Assembly: GCF_040115645.1 (NCBI RefSeq)
Contig: NC_089568.1
Location: forward strand, 1,364,001-1,428,000
Direction: 5' to 3'
Source of the DNA: Euwallacea fornicatus
Lineage: Eukaryota; Arthropoda; Insecta; Coleoptera; Curculionidae
DNA: 64,000 nucleotides
Shown: positions 21,908 through 34,689 of the stretch, piece by piece
How positions within the stretch are numbered: the stretch's first letter is position 1
Layout: every line of letters starts with the position of its first letter
The notes under the pieces: model-generated
The model's database searches: none
Told to the model about the DNA's origin: nothing
Seen by the model: only the letters and a program-made list of their open reading frames with translations
Translations under genes and position numbers: made by a program

Positions 21908-24900
21908 GAAAGCAATGGCGGCAAATCTGAGGGTCCCATTCCACAAAATTAATAGGAGAAATACATTAAACATACTTAATTTTGGCGGCCAAGAAATTTC
22001 ACCGGATATGCTTGTCAGACCTCATCTAAAAGCCATTAGTATTGTATACTTACGAAAACTCGTACACGCGTACCGGTTATAAGATGTAATTAAATCGTTG
22101 AAAAATGGGTTTGCGGTATTTTACACGAAAACTTTTGGAATAATACAAGATAATGATCCCGTGTGTACACCACTGTACATACGCAACGGCTGCGAAGTTG
22201 TTGGAGTGACACAATGAAGCTCAGGGAAGCTTTCTATGTCGGTTTTAATAAAATTGACATGGCGTTCTTCGTCTTCGGGCTACAACTTAATTAAAGCTAA
22301 AAAATTAGCAAGAAAGAGAACTATTACTCATCTTCTCTCGGGTTGAGCAACATCTCGCTATCTTCAAGTACGATAAATTCCCGCAATTGTAACGTATGCG
22401 GTCCGTGCAACATTAGCAGCATTTAAGCTAAGAAATGGCCTAACAATAGAATTAGCGAAGCCAGATTCTAGGGATTTCACTTTGTGGAGCAAGGTTAACC
22501 GTGTAGAAGTACCAGGGCGTGTCCAAGTTATGTTCCCCGAAGAGTCACTCATCACCATTTGTAGGCTATAGATTTTTATTGTTATGTCACTGATGGTGTT
22601 GACACAGTTTATGCACGCTTATTCCTTGAACTTTTATATGTACGACCTGTCAAAAAGGTAATAAAGTACGGGCACCTGTACTTTCTCTTTATATCAGAGA
22701 TTACTTAATTGCTCACTTACCAAGACGGGCAATTTATTGCCCAAAAGATAAAGTTGTACCCCGAGTGATAACGCGAAGTTGCCCTTTCATTTCTCGGCAA
22801 ATGGGATCACGACCTTAGCTCGGACGCGCAAAGAAAGATGCGATTTCATGGTTCTTTCTTAAATCGTGGTCGAAAACTAAAACGGTTAGAGGATGGCTGG
22901 TGTTCACTTTTCAAGTATCTCTGGTATAAAATAGCAAGAGATGCCTGGTAAAGGTTGGGCCGTGTATGGCGTGTGCCGGGCGGGTTTCAAAATCACGCCG
23001 AGAACATTGTTTTAGAAAATGAATGGCTACGAGATGCATATCGAGCAACGGGGCTATAAATAAAATATGTTAAATATACTCATTTAAATATGTGGAAGTT
23101 TTGTTGTGGAATTCAAATTCGGGCTGCTACCTGATGGCATAATACGACGCGACACCTGAAATGTGGCTAATTTGCCACGAAGGAATCATATACCCTCATT
23201 TGAAGGTGGCAGATTGAAGGTGAGGAATTTCCGCATCGAGAATTTCTTGCTTTATCGCGGTGTATCTTCGCAGATTTACAGTTTGCACCTGAAACCAATT
23301 TCTCAAGATTCAAGTAAATTGCATTCGAGACGCTTTTAGCTGATGTGCCTTATTGGAATTAAAAGAATGGAAACCACACCTAAATTTGGTATTTCAAGTG
23401 GGCGAATCGAATCCACGAATACCTGAACATTCAAATTATGATTCTACATTGGTGTAGATAAGAATTCAACGAGTATTCTCGGTGACTTTGGTTTTTGGAA
23501 CGGGTTGGGGGCACTCGAGCGGTTTTTGGGGATATTTGGAACATGAGAGTAGTTGAACACGGTTTAGGATTTTTTTTTATCTCGTGGATATTCAATTAAT
23601 CGTAAAAACAAAGTTTTCCTTCGTATATTCCTGCAAACGCCTGGAAAACTGTGACAGATGCGAAGAAAACGCAGAGTTCCAACCTAAAACATTTTGTGAT
23701 GGCAAAAGGAAGATTCATTTTAGTAAATGTTAAATGCGAATGAAGTTTCGCATTTTTCTAAACGTGCGTTTAGTTTTCCATTGATAACTGCGAAATTCCG
23801 ACAATTCCAATTCTTCATTCGTTATAGTTCGTGCGATGGCTAATGGATGTGCACGCCACGAGTTTCCTTTTCGGAAAATCATAAAGATTAATTAAGTTTA
23901 TCCAGGTAATACTGACTTCTAAAATTTGTCCTGAATAAGATCAATTTCAGGAGTGTAGTGTCGGATGAACTGCAGCGGATATCTTTGAAATGCGTGAAAA
24001 AGCTCTACGGTTACACAGATTATTAATTATGAGATTGCACAAAATGTACATATTGCATACATCTTTTGATATTTTCTTCAATATTTCGAATATTCTGTTA
24101 TGGTCACATTGTCCATTTTGGCATCGAATTCCCTGGGCGTTACAGGTAAATGCTACTTTTTTCGTCGAAATGAGGAATTTAATCGAATGAAACGGTCGTT
24201 AATGCATTATAATAGCAGCCAAAATATACCTATTTCCCCCCTCGTGTTAACAGTCTTTATTGAACATCGAAATCAGTCCATTAATTGGTTTAATATTCTA
24301 AAAACTTTCCTGAAGCGGTTTTTAAAAAGAGAGAAGGAAGCGGAAGAGCACCTGTAACCTTTTTTCAGATATTAAGAATTTTTGCCGGATTTTAAGGGTA
24401 TATTAGTCATTATCCTAGTTAGAATAATAACCTTAATATTCTTTAAAGTTGAAATATTTCCCTGAAACTGTTTTTTTAACTTTTGTAAAAATGGTTGTTT
24501 TGATTTTTCCAAATTTTTACTCAAAATTATGAAAACTATTCCGAAGATATTCTACATAATTAAATATATTTTTTGTGAGTAGTCTGGATGTTGACAACAA
24601 TTACAGTAGGCATGTAGTAAGGTGCTTCTACCCTTAGAAGAAGTAAACAGAGTGATGTGTAATAGGAGTTTTAAAATCAACATGTATGTCTACTTTCCAT
24701 ACTAAAGGTCTATAAACGATAAAGCTCCGTGCATAAATGTAAGTGTTCCTAAATTCGAGAATAAAGAAAAGAAGAAAAAATCTGCGTTGGAATTAGCAGC
24801 TCCTTTAAAATAAGTACCTAATGAAAGATAACTCACTATAATTCATCTATTTAATCAGGCACTGCCGTGGATAAATGATCATTAATTACTGTAGCCTAAA

Positions 24901-25640
24901 GCTAATATCTTGGTTATAAATTACGAAAAAGTCATGAGCATTTCATATTAGCAATAGATCAGGAGACTCATTAAGCTTTTCTTTTGGATGTTGGAAGACA
25001 TCTTATTTTAAGAGGATGGTGAAACGTGGCTACGAGCTTTTTCATAAACGTGCTTACATAACTTAATTTCAAAGAAAAATACCAGATTTCTGATAAATAT
25101 TTAACGAATTTTCCTAAAATTATTTCGCAACTAAAACGGGTAAAGTAGTGAAAAACAAAGATTTGATCTATAAATCACACACGAATCAATGCCATTCCGG
25201 CAAAAACCAACCCTGCATCAGTTGGACATCATCATCAATTCAACTGTGATCCATGAAACTTAAAAACTTTTGGTTGTAAAAAAATTGAGTAAATAAAAAA
25301 AACAAGGAGGTACCTAATGAAATCCACGATTGCAAAGGAAAAATGCATTTTTAACCAGTAATTTATAGTAGAATCTTTTCCATTATAATATGTTCTGAAG
25401 TTAATTATGAAAAATTCTCACCTTTTTGCTATCCTGATATAACCAAATCGGTCAACCAGCTAGAGCTTCAAGAAATTGTCCACTCACAAGAAATAATCCT
25501 CTTATATTTCACTTTGCAGGTATCAGGTAATTTACCACTCACATGCAACAAAAGTCTTCAGAAACCGAATTTGAACTTAAGTTTACAAATTGGTTAATAG
25601 AAGTATGGAACGCACTTAAGTCTTTAGAATTCTCCGAGAT
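21908..25640. other. Unannotated intron-like or intergenic DNA
   Basis: No transposon end pair, RNA gene or coding motif recognised. A TATAAAA lies near 22925 followed by a GC-richer stretch (to about 23000), but there is no further promoter evidence. Open frames at 22364-22558, 23990-24190 and 24100-24357 are motif-free. Confidence 0.3.
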
Positions 25641-26265
25641 ATCGACAGGCGGTTTGAGCACTAACTTGGCGGCAATCAAGAGTTGCTAGTTTTGGTAGCA
25701 GAAAGTACCAGTAAGTGTGTTGTGATTTCTGTTCCGGTCATAGTGTCCAGTGAAAGATCAGCGAACATTGCTCTACCAAATATGTTGCTTCTGCATCCCT
25801 CATAGGATCACACCAACTATAGTTTTTTTTTTCGTTAATTTACGATTTTTGGTGCACGTGCTTTCGTCACTCGGCACTAGAAATTACAAAAAAAATCGTA
25901 AATCAGTCCGTAAACCCCGACAGCAACACACGTCAACTCCTCCAGAGAACTATCTTCGATTCGTTCTTCTTGTCCAACCAAAAGATCTCTCGTCACCAGG
26001 TACGCGCGCACGTGCTTTAACGGTTCTCGGAATATCGGACGTGGTACTGCCTTAACGATGGTCGGCGGTTCACTGAGTGTTGTTGTGTTTGCGTCCGGAC
26101 CACGCCAAAGGATCTGCTCTAGTTCTGGGCGAGATCGAAAGTGTTTTCTTCGCGGATGGACCCAGCTGGGTGTAGTTGGTGGAGGTTGGCGGTTTCTTGA
26201 TGGTCAGTTAGGTTTACAGTATCACCTAGAACTGTTAGGTCGGCTGGACACTTAATAGGAAATGT
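25641..26265 (+). promoter_or_regulatory. GC-richer pocket, candidate promoter or 5' exon
   Basis: Base composition shifts from AT-rich to near-balanced, with many CG dinucleotides, for about 600 bp. A GTAAGTGTG donor-like site at 25711 ends one possible exon. TCAGTC at about 25906 matches an arthropod initiator, and GTACGCG at about 25999 could be a second donor. Open frames of 101 and 65 residues (25750-26055 and 26058-26255) fall here but match no family. Untranslated first-exon or promoter sequence is the best guess; nothing proves transcription. Confidence 0.25.
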
Positions 26266-29200
26266 TGACCAGAAATAGTAGCATTATGTGGGGTAATAAT
26301 GAGAAATTTATGAAACATTCGTATTGTTGCCAAGACGTTCGATTTGTATGATTCAGCATATTATTTTGTTATAGCGGAAATTAAATAAAGCTCAAGAGGT
26401 AGTTTTTTTGTTTTTAAGGCGAAACTTGTTAACATAAAATGTACCTGGTTTGTTCGGGACCAACCTGAATGAAATGATCACTGAAACAGTTTGGAATTTG
26501 GGAAGAGGATCATTAGTAGCTGACTCCGATTTTATTGTTGGTTTTCGTTTCACACCGTCTAGAGTTTCCGAAAAGGTAAATAATATTTTCTAGACAATAT
26601 TTCACGTGTTATGGTACGTTTTACGAGTAATTGGCTATAGTATCCTTCAGTGTCCTTTCGATTCTGGCATTGCCATACCTTCCTCTCCATCCACCTTCCT
26701 TTTTCGTTGTAAGAGTTGTTTCGTTTCGTAGCTTCATTTTTTAGTTCTCTCCAACAATCTTTTATATCTTAAGGCTCTGCGATTTTTGTATAATTGATTA
26801 GTTCAGGTTCAACCTCCAAGTTTAGCGAGTCCTGAGAAATCCAACAGGTCTGTGGTTACAAGAGAGAAAGATTAGGTCTGTTTTTGTTCTTGAATAGATG
26901 TGATTGTGTCATTGTGGTCTCTACTTACACTGTTATGATCTCCGCTGAATCGATCTAATTAGCCTTGTGCCTCCGCATTCTATCTCCTTTATTTACTTTT
27001 ATTCAGCTTTTCCTGTTTCTTTTTTTCTCCCTCGATCTATGTTCTGGCGACTCCTTGTTGCCCTCTGCAACTGATTTAATTACATGAAGTACATGGCAGG
27101 CATTTGACATGAGACACATGCACTTCTTCATGAATATTTGATCGGTTCGGTATTTTCGGATTTTTAGAAAGTTCATGTGGTTTTTCAAGGGTTTACCAAA
27201 TCCCCCGATGGACCTAATTCAACCTCGAGTCTCGAATTTGTGAAGGATTTTTGCTTATTTTCTAGATCAATCAATCAATCAAATATTATTTTCCTCAGTC
27301 ACAGAATTCAAGGACAGAAAGCGAGTAAAATGCAAGTAAAAACAGTTAATAGACCATATTATTGGAATTGCAGGGTCGTGAATCGCTGATGGGAAATTAT
27401 TAATATATGTAAGAAAAAGTCTTAAAAGCTGAAAAACGATAGTCAACTGATTGACCACCAATGATTTCACTTTGTTGCATCTGTTCACTAGCATTAGCTC
27501 TCATGGTAACAAATTTCATAGATTTCTATTTTTAGATATCACAGTTATCCCATTGGATAAAGATAACTGAGAACAAACGATAAATGAATAAAACGGTGTG
27601 CGCGATGTCCAAAGTTGAATTAATGAAACACTTAATCCTCTCTCAAGGACTACGTCTTTTTCGCACATGAGTGTCTTAAGCAACACTCTATGCTGCATAA
27701 CGGAAAGCGGAAATAATGTGCACATTGTGGAAAGCACAAATCTGTAGGACAAAAATCCACTAATAACACTTCACAAAGAATTAGCAATTTGGATTCGCGT
27801 TCTCTAGATTAGCTCCATTCTCGATTCCAGTGAGTGTCTTTTAAATTAACCCTAATTAACCTTATCGAAGCTGTGGCAGCAATACGGCTGAAATGAAAGT
27901 GTTGTACTTCAATCCAATTAAGCGGACATAAAATTACTGCATAATGAGCGGAATTATTGGATGTTAATTAGAGTTATAACAGGTAATAGTCATCTAGAAT
28001 CACTTGAATATGGAATACAGAAAACCGAATTAATAGGTATCGACGCAAGCTACGGCGTATACAAAAACAGGCCTCAAAGCATTTCTAAATGGCAATTTGA
28101 AAGATTTAACAGGATTAAAGAGCGCTGGCCTTTGATTGAGACCGACAACACTGTTAATTGAGGAAATAGTACTGAGGCGAAAGCCAATATTAATAAATTG
28201 ATCAGGTTACTTATTCCAATGGGTGACTGAAAACTGCCACGAACGCGTATCAAAAAAATCTTTTTATAGTGATAACCTGAACTAACCGAGTTTTTATCGC
28301 TAGAGATCCTTATTGGCTTTTAACTGGTGACGCTACAATATGTCAATAATCCTTCCACTTAACTCAATCAATTAATTACCCTGAGAACTAATTATCCGAT
28401 TGTGCACTATTTTATTCCAATTGTCCTTGTTTAATTGTGTCGTAACTGAACAGAAACTGTTTCCTAGATGCAATTAGCCCGTTAGAGCGCCGATAAGCGA
28501 AGATTTTTTGGAATTGATAATGATTTTAATATACGACATTATCCATTCCTAAGACATATTTCTGGTTTCAGCGTTATTCTTAACACGAATTTATGCGTGA
28601 GTGACAAGCAATAAACCATTGAAATTAGCACTAGGAAATCAGTGTTTTCTGTGATTAAGCAGTTTTAATTGGGCAGTAATTGTCAAACTCAAACAATAAA
28701 TGGAAGAAAATGTATCTTTCCTGAAAACTACTTAATTCGACGCGGTGTTAACAACTGACCTCAGGGCTAACAACATACATTTTATTTCTAATCACAAACG
28801 CTCATGGCAAAGTCAAACCGAAATGAGTAAAAGTAGCATGTAACTAATTCATTTAAATTTTAAACGGCATAATAATTGCGATGCTAACCTAAGATTAACT
28901 ATAAGTGTCTGAAACCATAAATTGACTTTTTTGGTTGCAAGTGATAATTAGAAATCATTAAGGGTGATTAATTATCTGGTTTTATAGCCCTGGTTGTTAT
29001 TAGGACGGTGTGTACGTTTAGTTTTCAACAAACATTTTTTTGCGTTAAATGGATAATAAATCGCTAAAAAATTGATTGTTTCGTATGGTGGCTTTACGGA
29101 TTTCGCTGGATCTTGCCTAAGGTGTCTTTAAAAACGAGATAGAGATAAGATTGCCTATGGTTGGGTTGTCAATCAATTGGTCATGCAATTCCGTAGTTCA

Positions 29201-29270
29201 TGGCAACTGCGGTATAATCATAAAGAGAATTACATTTCTACTTCTGCTTAAACTAAATCGCGATTAGACA
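26266..29270. other. Unannotated DNA, possibly regulatory in part
   Basis: AT-rich without coding or repeat signatures. The interval about 27830-28660 is rich in TAATTA-like homeodomain core sites and looks more complex than simple AT-rich sequence, which would suit enhancer DNA. That is only an impression from composition. Confidence 0.25.
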
Positions 29271-29277
29271 AATTAAA

Positions 29278-29354
29278 ATGGAAGGCTGGAGAAAGAGACA
29301 CTATCACCCTGCTTGCGTTCGATGGTCAATAATGACGCCATGCCATCGCACAAG
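29278..29354 (+). CDS. Candidate short coding exon, unknown
   Basis: ATG in an AAA-ATGG context opens 25 codons (beginning MEGWRKRHYHPACVRWS) and reaches AG|GTGAGTG, a good donor at 29355. Phase 2. No family recognised, no joined exon found, and the peptide has no typical domain. Could be chance. Confidence 0.18.
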
Positions 29355-29355
29355 G

Positions 29356-31846
29356 TGAGTGCATTTTGATGACTGTCGATTCTTGCATCGGCTGACCAAC
29401 GAATCGCCCACCAGATAAAAGACACATTTTTGGATCAGAAAACATCAGAATAATTGACACTGCCGAATCATAATTTTTACCCCTGTTGGAAGAGTACCCA
29501 CCTTAGAAGTTAATCACTGATACCGTCATATACGACAGGGGAATAGTAATTTTCTTCGTTAGCCCACAGGAAAAATCGAGTAAAACATACGTTAGTAGCT
29601 GAAACATCTGCCGGTTCTTAGGCGAGGGGTTACCGAGGTTAGGTACCGCTCACGCCCATGCGGCTCATTCTGTGAGTTACTGCATATTACTGCCGATTTT
29701 TACGGTGGTCAGCGTGAAAAGCTCCTGCTGATCTGAACGGCAACCACTCCCTACCGGTGACTGAAAACCATTCCGCCAGAGGAAGAATGAATATCGCACT
29801 ATGTATCTTCATGTATGGGATGTATAATCTTCAGCCGCGATCCGAAGACGAAATAGGCAACATATGGGAAAAGATATTTTTCTTCGTGTAGATGGAGCGG
29901 AGTGTACGCTGAATGATCGCCGTATGTATCAAACATACGTGATGTCATAATAACTTGAGGAAGTGAGCAAAACGGCTTAATATATTCGTTATAATCAATT
30001 TGCCATGAGAGCATTTCACGGAGGGGGAAAAGGTGGGAGGGGGGTAACAGCAAGTTATTCGGAAAACGATAACGCATTGCGAGTATACCAATATAAAGGG
30101 TGTTTCGTTCCTCGATTCGCATCCGAGAAAGGGTGACGGGTAAGGTGATTCTGAACGCATTTGACCAAATGTGCCGTTTTACAATGTGTCACGTATTTCG
30201 AGATATACGCGATTTTACGAATTTTATCAAAGTCGCCGATTATTTCCGTGTAAATTTTAAAAAAATCAATCGAATATTGGTCTTGATTTTTTTTTCGTTT
30301 AAACTTGAATATGTATTTCATCTACTACATCAAACATGTAGTGGGATCCATATATGGAAAAAATGTGGCTCTTTAAAATTCCAAAAACGAATTTCTTGCG
30401 CATGAAACGTCGACTTTGTAAGCGAACAGAAAGAAAGATGCAAATGAAGAGTGGTTCAAATATCTTTAGAAACTTCTTCGATCGTTGCTCTTTCAAATGA
30501 CGCATTCAAAGATTCAGACTTAACGTTGCATAAAATATTTAATTAAACGAGGAAAAAAGTGCATAGAGCCTTTTAACAGGTTGAATAAAAATTTGACAAG
30601 TAATCATTATTTACGCATTAATTATACTATTTACGTATAATTAATTATCATACTGGAAATGTGAACCGCTGTTCCTGATAAAACTTCAATATCGACAAGT
30701 ATAAATCGATAAAAACGCATTTCGTCGGATTGGGCTTCGTCCCTCAAGTGCTTGCACGGGGGTGTAGTGAAAAGAATGCATTTACCCTCCCAGTATTTTT
30801 AACATTTGAATAAGCAGCCACTAATCGTGGTTACCTCTATTCTCATGTTCATTTGGAGGTCCCGCGCGCAAAAACATTAATGGGATAGAAGAAGTAATAA
30901 AGACTAAAATAAGGCTAGAAATAACCACTACATAAATGCGACAAAGATGTTGACATATCGGAAACGTTGGTTCATATTTAGAGCATGATAAGTAATCATA
31001 AATAAATCGTATAATTAATGCATAAATAATAATTATTTATAAAACTTCTATTCAATATGTTAAATTACCGCATGTATTTTATCTGCATTTTTTTTCTTTT
31101 TTAATTATATATCTTACACAACATTAAATCTGCGTCTTTCAATACATCATTCGAAAGAGTAATAATAAATAAACTTTTTAAAGATATTTAAACGACTCTT
31201 TTTAAAAATTTTTTTAGTAACGACGAAGTTAGAACTAAGTCGCAAATTTGGTAAAATTCTGAAAAATTTACCATATCTCAACATGCCTAACACTATGTAC
31301 TGAAAAATCATTCAAATTTTGTACCTAGTCAGCTGTGAAGTTTGTTGAATAAAAGACGTATGTCGATGATCGTTTCTATTTAGTTCAGGTTAGTTCAGGT
31401 TAGATTGATAATTTTTCATGCCGAAACGCTGCTCCCGAAGACATTTAGCCAATGATTATTTGTTATTTTGATCATTTACCATTCGGCCTTTGTATTTTTT
31501 TGACAACCAGCACACACTATCGAAGAATTTAGGGAGAATATCAGAGCAAAGGGTGCAAATGTCATCCCAGAAATTTTCGGCAATGATTGAGAATCTTTCA
31601 AACAACTAGACTTTTTCCATTAAAACGTGTTGGTAAAAACTAGAATTAAAGTTCAATTGAAATCTTGAAAATTAAAAGCAAATAAAGCAACGTAATTTCA
31701 CTCGGCTTCTTTATCGAAAATTGATTTCAACGTCATTTTGCGGTATATGCTCAGGCTACGACCTACGTTTTACCTTCTATTTCTTTTGTACGAAATCCCA
31801 GAGCGGGCTAGATATGAAATTTAAATGATTTCACTGTATAATAATA
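29356..31846. other. AT-rich DNA with a G-rich tract and orphan repeat end
   Basis: A run of G tracts lies at 30023-30044. Near 30096 AAAGGGTGTTTCG resembles the transposon tips elsewhere, with no partner found. Overlapping open frames at 29799-30505 on both strands lack motifs. Tandem AGTTCAGGTT occurs near 31384. Confidence 0.35.
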
Positions 31847-31848
31847 TA

Positions 31849-33648
31849 CAGTGTGATAACTTTAACTGGAATAAATTTGGTAGCTGCATGACATTTGAAT
31901 TTTAATAACATTGCTTAGACACGTACAATTTTTATCTTACCCAATTCACTTGTTAGTAGTATTCTGATGCTACAAATGCACAACCCCTTAACTAGGATGA
32001 CAGTTACCCTTAAAATTTTGAATAGAAAGGAGGTTCGGGTGATACATAATTTTGAAAATCTTTCCCTCCTACTTTATCTCACATACTACTTTTCATCATA
32101 GAGCAAAATAATACTAAAAAAAATAAAATTTTTAATAATCAAATTATTATTTCCTTTAACTTAGCAACTGCTCGAAACGTTCATCGTTGACTTCTTAACA
32201 CAGCCTTAAACGGCAATAAAACTCATATCTCACTTTTCCTAAAGTATTTGAAGTAATTTCTTGTCTTATACATTTTCAAGTTCGTCGATATCATGTGGTT
32301 TCGTATTGTAAACCTTCGACTTCAAGTATCTCCATACAGAGAAATCGAGAGGAGTGAGATCAGGAAATATCGGCGACCATTCCATTGAGTTTCTTTTTCC
32401 TATCCATCGATTTCGAAATATTTCATCTAGGTATAAGCAAACATTCCGAGCAAAATGTGGTGGTGCTCCATCTTGTTGTAACTAAATCCGTTCGTCCGGC
32501 ATGTCTAGATTTACTTCACTAAGAAACAAATTAGATAATGTAGGAAGTAGTTGGACTTCAAGAAATTTTAAATATCGTTGGCTATTTAAATTTTTAACGA
32601 AAAATGTTGGTCCTAATGTTCGGTTCGCTCTGATACTCGCCCAAACATTTGTTTTCACAGGATACTGAGCGTGACCTTCTCTCGTCCAATGAGGATTCGC
32701 TGCAAACCAATATCAACAATTTTGCTTATTGACATGTCCATTTAATATAAAAATCGCTTCATCGGTAAAGAAGATCGATTCTATAGATATTTCTAATTGC
32801 CGAACAGCATTCGTAATCCTTTCGCAAAATTCAGTTCGTCGATCTCCATCGTCTTCAAGCAATTCGTGATGTATTTGCTTCTGTTAAAGCCGAATATTTG
32901 CATTTTTCAATATTTTCACAACGGATTTATTACTGATTAAACTTTCACGAGGTATCTGATGTAATCGATTTTTCCTTTAATACCAAGAATGCGTTAATTT
33001 TTGTATCATCATAATTTTTTTGCGATTTGCTCCCTAGAGTATTTCTCACATGACCATGCTCTCTAAAACTTTTTTTCTATTTTACTTTTGATCCCTTGAT
33101 CAACGGGTGACAAATCAGGATACTTTTGTCGAAATAATCGAACCTCATTTTGTGTTCGGACTCTGTCGCCGTATCGAATCATTATTAAAATTTCAATGTT
33201 ATGAAATTCAGTTAAGTAAGGCATTATTCGCAATTTTACAACTTACGTGAAATACTTATTTTCTGTATTAAACGAAATGAACTAAATATTGTATTGAAGG
33301 AATATTCAAATTATTCAGAAATATTTCGTAAAAAAAATTACAAGTAAATAAACAATATTTAAGTGTAAAAACAATTTATTTTTTGTATTATTTTGCTCTA
33401 TGATGGAAAGAAATATGCCAGATAAAGTCAGGGGGAAAAGATTTTCAAAACAATGTATCACTTAAACCTCCTTTCCAATTAACCTTATGAGGGTAACTGT
33501 CACCCTAGCTGAGGGGGTGACATTTGCAGCATCAGAATACTACCAAAAAGTGTATGAGGTAAAATAAAATTAGCCTGTTTAAGCAACTTTGCTAAAAATC
33601 AAATGCCATGTAGGTACCGAATTTGTTGCAATCAAAGTTACCACATTC
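31849..33648 (-). mobile_element. Full-length mariner-like element with about 280-bp TIRs
   Basis: An 1800-bp element flanked by TA (31847-31848 and 33649-33650). The left arm (31849-about 32130) and right arm (about 33375-33648) are inverted copies over roughly 280 bp, sharing for example AGTATTCTGATGCT and CATCATAGAGCAAAATAAT. Most mariners have TIRs of about 30 bp, so these arms are unusually long. A single decayed transposase gene fills the space between them. Confidence 0.9.
32156..33182 (-). pseudogene. Mariner-like transposase, full-length but broken
   Basis: ATG at 33180-33182 (MIRYGDRVRTQNEVRLFRQK) to TAA at 32156-32158, about 342 codons, the usual mariner length. N-terminal region as in DNA-binding domains of the family; first catalytic block SIFFTDEAIFILNGHVNKQN; second block QQDGAPPHFARNV; final Asp in FPDLTPLDFSVW; C-terminus DERFEQLLS. 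The frame shifts near the HTH region (REHGHVRNTLGS is in another frame), and several in-frame stops occur, for example before YWFAANPHW and before QQDGAPPH. The motif order is complete, so it was once autonomous. No longer functional. Confidence 0.85.
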
Positions 33649-33728
33649 TATGTGGCTAAATAACTTCAAAATCATCTTATCCACCACCCTCTTTCGGATT
33701 TGTATCGGTGAATCAAACACCCTGTTTA

Positions 33729-34685
33729 CAGTGTGTCGTAGAAACAATATTACAAACGAGTAATGGGTGCTATGTAGTAAAAAGTAGAGCTATTCAGCGT
33801 AACTTGTTTTGAAATCATTCTGTTGTTGAACGGCATATGAAGCTTTACCTTTCAAGCAAATTTGCGCGACAAACTGGGTGAGACAGGCAAAAATTCTCAC
33901 TATGGACTCAGAAGAGAAAATCTTGGTCTGAAAACTGGAAGAACCAAAGACTAGCATCAGACAGATCTCTGAGGCGATTGGAGCCCGCGAATCCTCAATT
34001 TCTATTTTTCTACAGAAAAAGCAGCTGTTTCCATATCATTTTCAGCCTGTTTAAAATATCCCGCCAAGGGATTTTCAACTCAAAATTGATTTCTGCAATT
34101 ACTCAAAAAGCAATATCATGATCCTTTGTTCTTTAATAAAATATTGTTAACCAACGAGGCTATATTTACAAGGAGGGGCCTATTTAATTGCAGAAACAGC
34201 CATTCACTTCCAACATGAATTTTCAATTAACGTGTAATTTGGGATTTTAGCGCTGTAAGGGAGTCGATGATATGAATTTTCCCTAGCGGCAAATTGGCTC
34301 AGGTAGGGACCATCTGTGGCCACCACGGAGACCTGACTTGACCCCATTAGATTTTAACGTCAGTGGTGTACAGATTTGTACCTAACAGCTGAAAGACGTT
34401 CTAGGACAATATTCGAACAATAACTAAAACGTGACCAGTCACTAAAATTTTATAATTACAGAGTGTTTTGCAAAATAGCTTTTTGATATAAAAGAATTCA
34501 GAGTGTCAGAAGGTCGATTTTTCGTAGGCCCCTAATGCGTAGATCGGGTAGGGGAAATTTTAAGTCTGCAAATCGGAAACTATAAGATTTATCATCAATT
34601 TACAGAATTAAAGAAGAATGCTTTGAGGCCCTGTAGAGACGAAACACGCAACTTTTATATCTCGCAAGATTTCTGAGACACCCTA
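33729..34685 (+). mobile_element. Decayed, internally deleted mariner-like element
   Basis: Begins just after a TTTA at 33725-33728 with CAGTGTGTCGTAGAAA and ends near 34685 with the imperfect inverse (reads inward TAGGGTGTCTCAGAAA). About 950 bp, with a broken transposase on the plus strand. A further end-like sequence, ACAGAGTGTTTTGC at about 34458, suggests another small insertion in its 3' part. Boundaries are approximate. Confidence 0.55.
33902..34430 (+). pseudogene. Mariner-like transposase remnant
   Basis: N-terminal piece MDSEEKIL..., then TSIRQISEAIGARESSIS, which looks like a helix-turn-helix. Later TNEAIFTRRGLFNCRNSHS corresponds to the first catalytic block, and WPPRRPDLTPLDFNVSG to the last. 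The middle with the second Asp is deleted, and stops and frameshifts separate the parts. Confidence 0.7.
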
Positions 34686-34689
34686 TATA

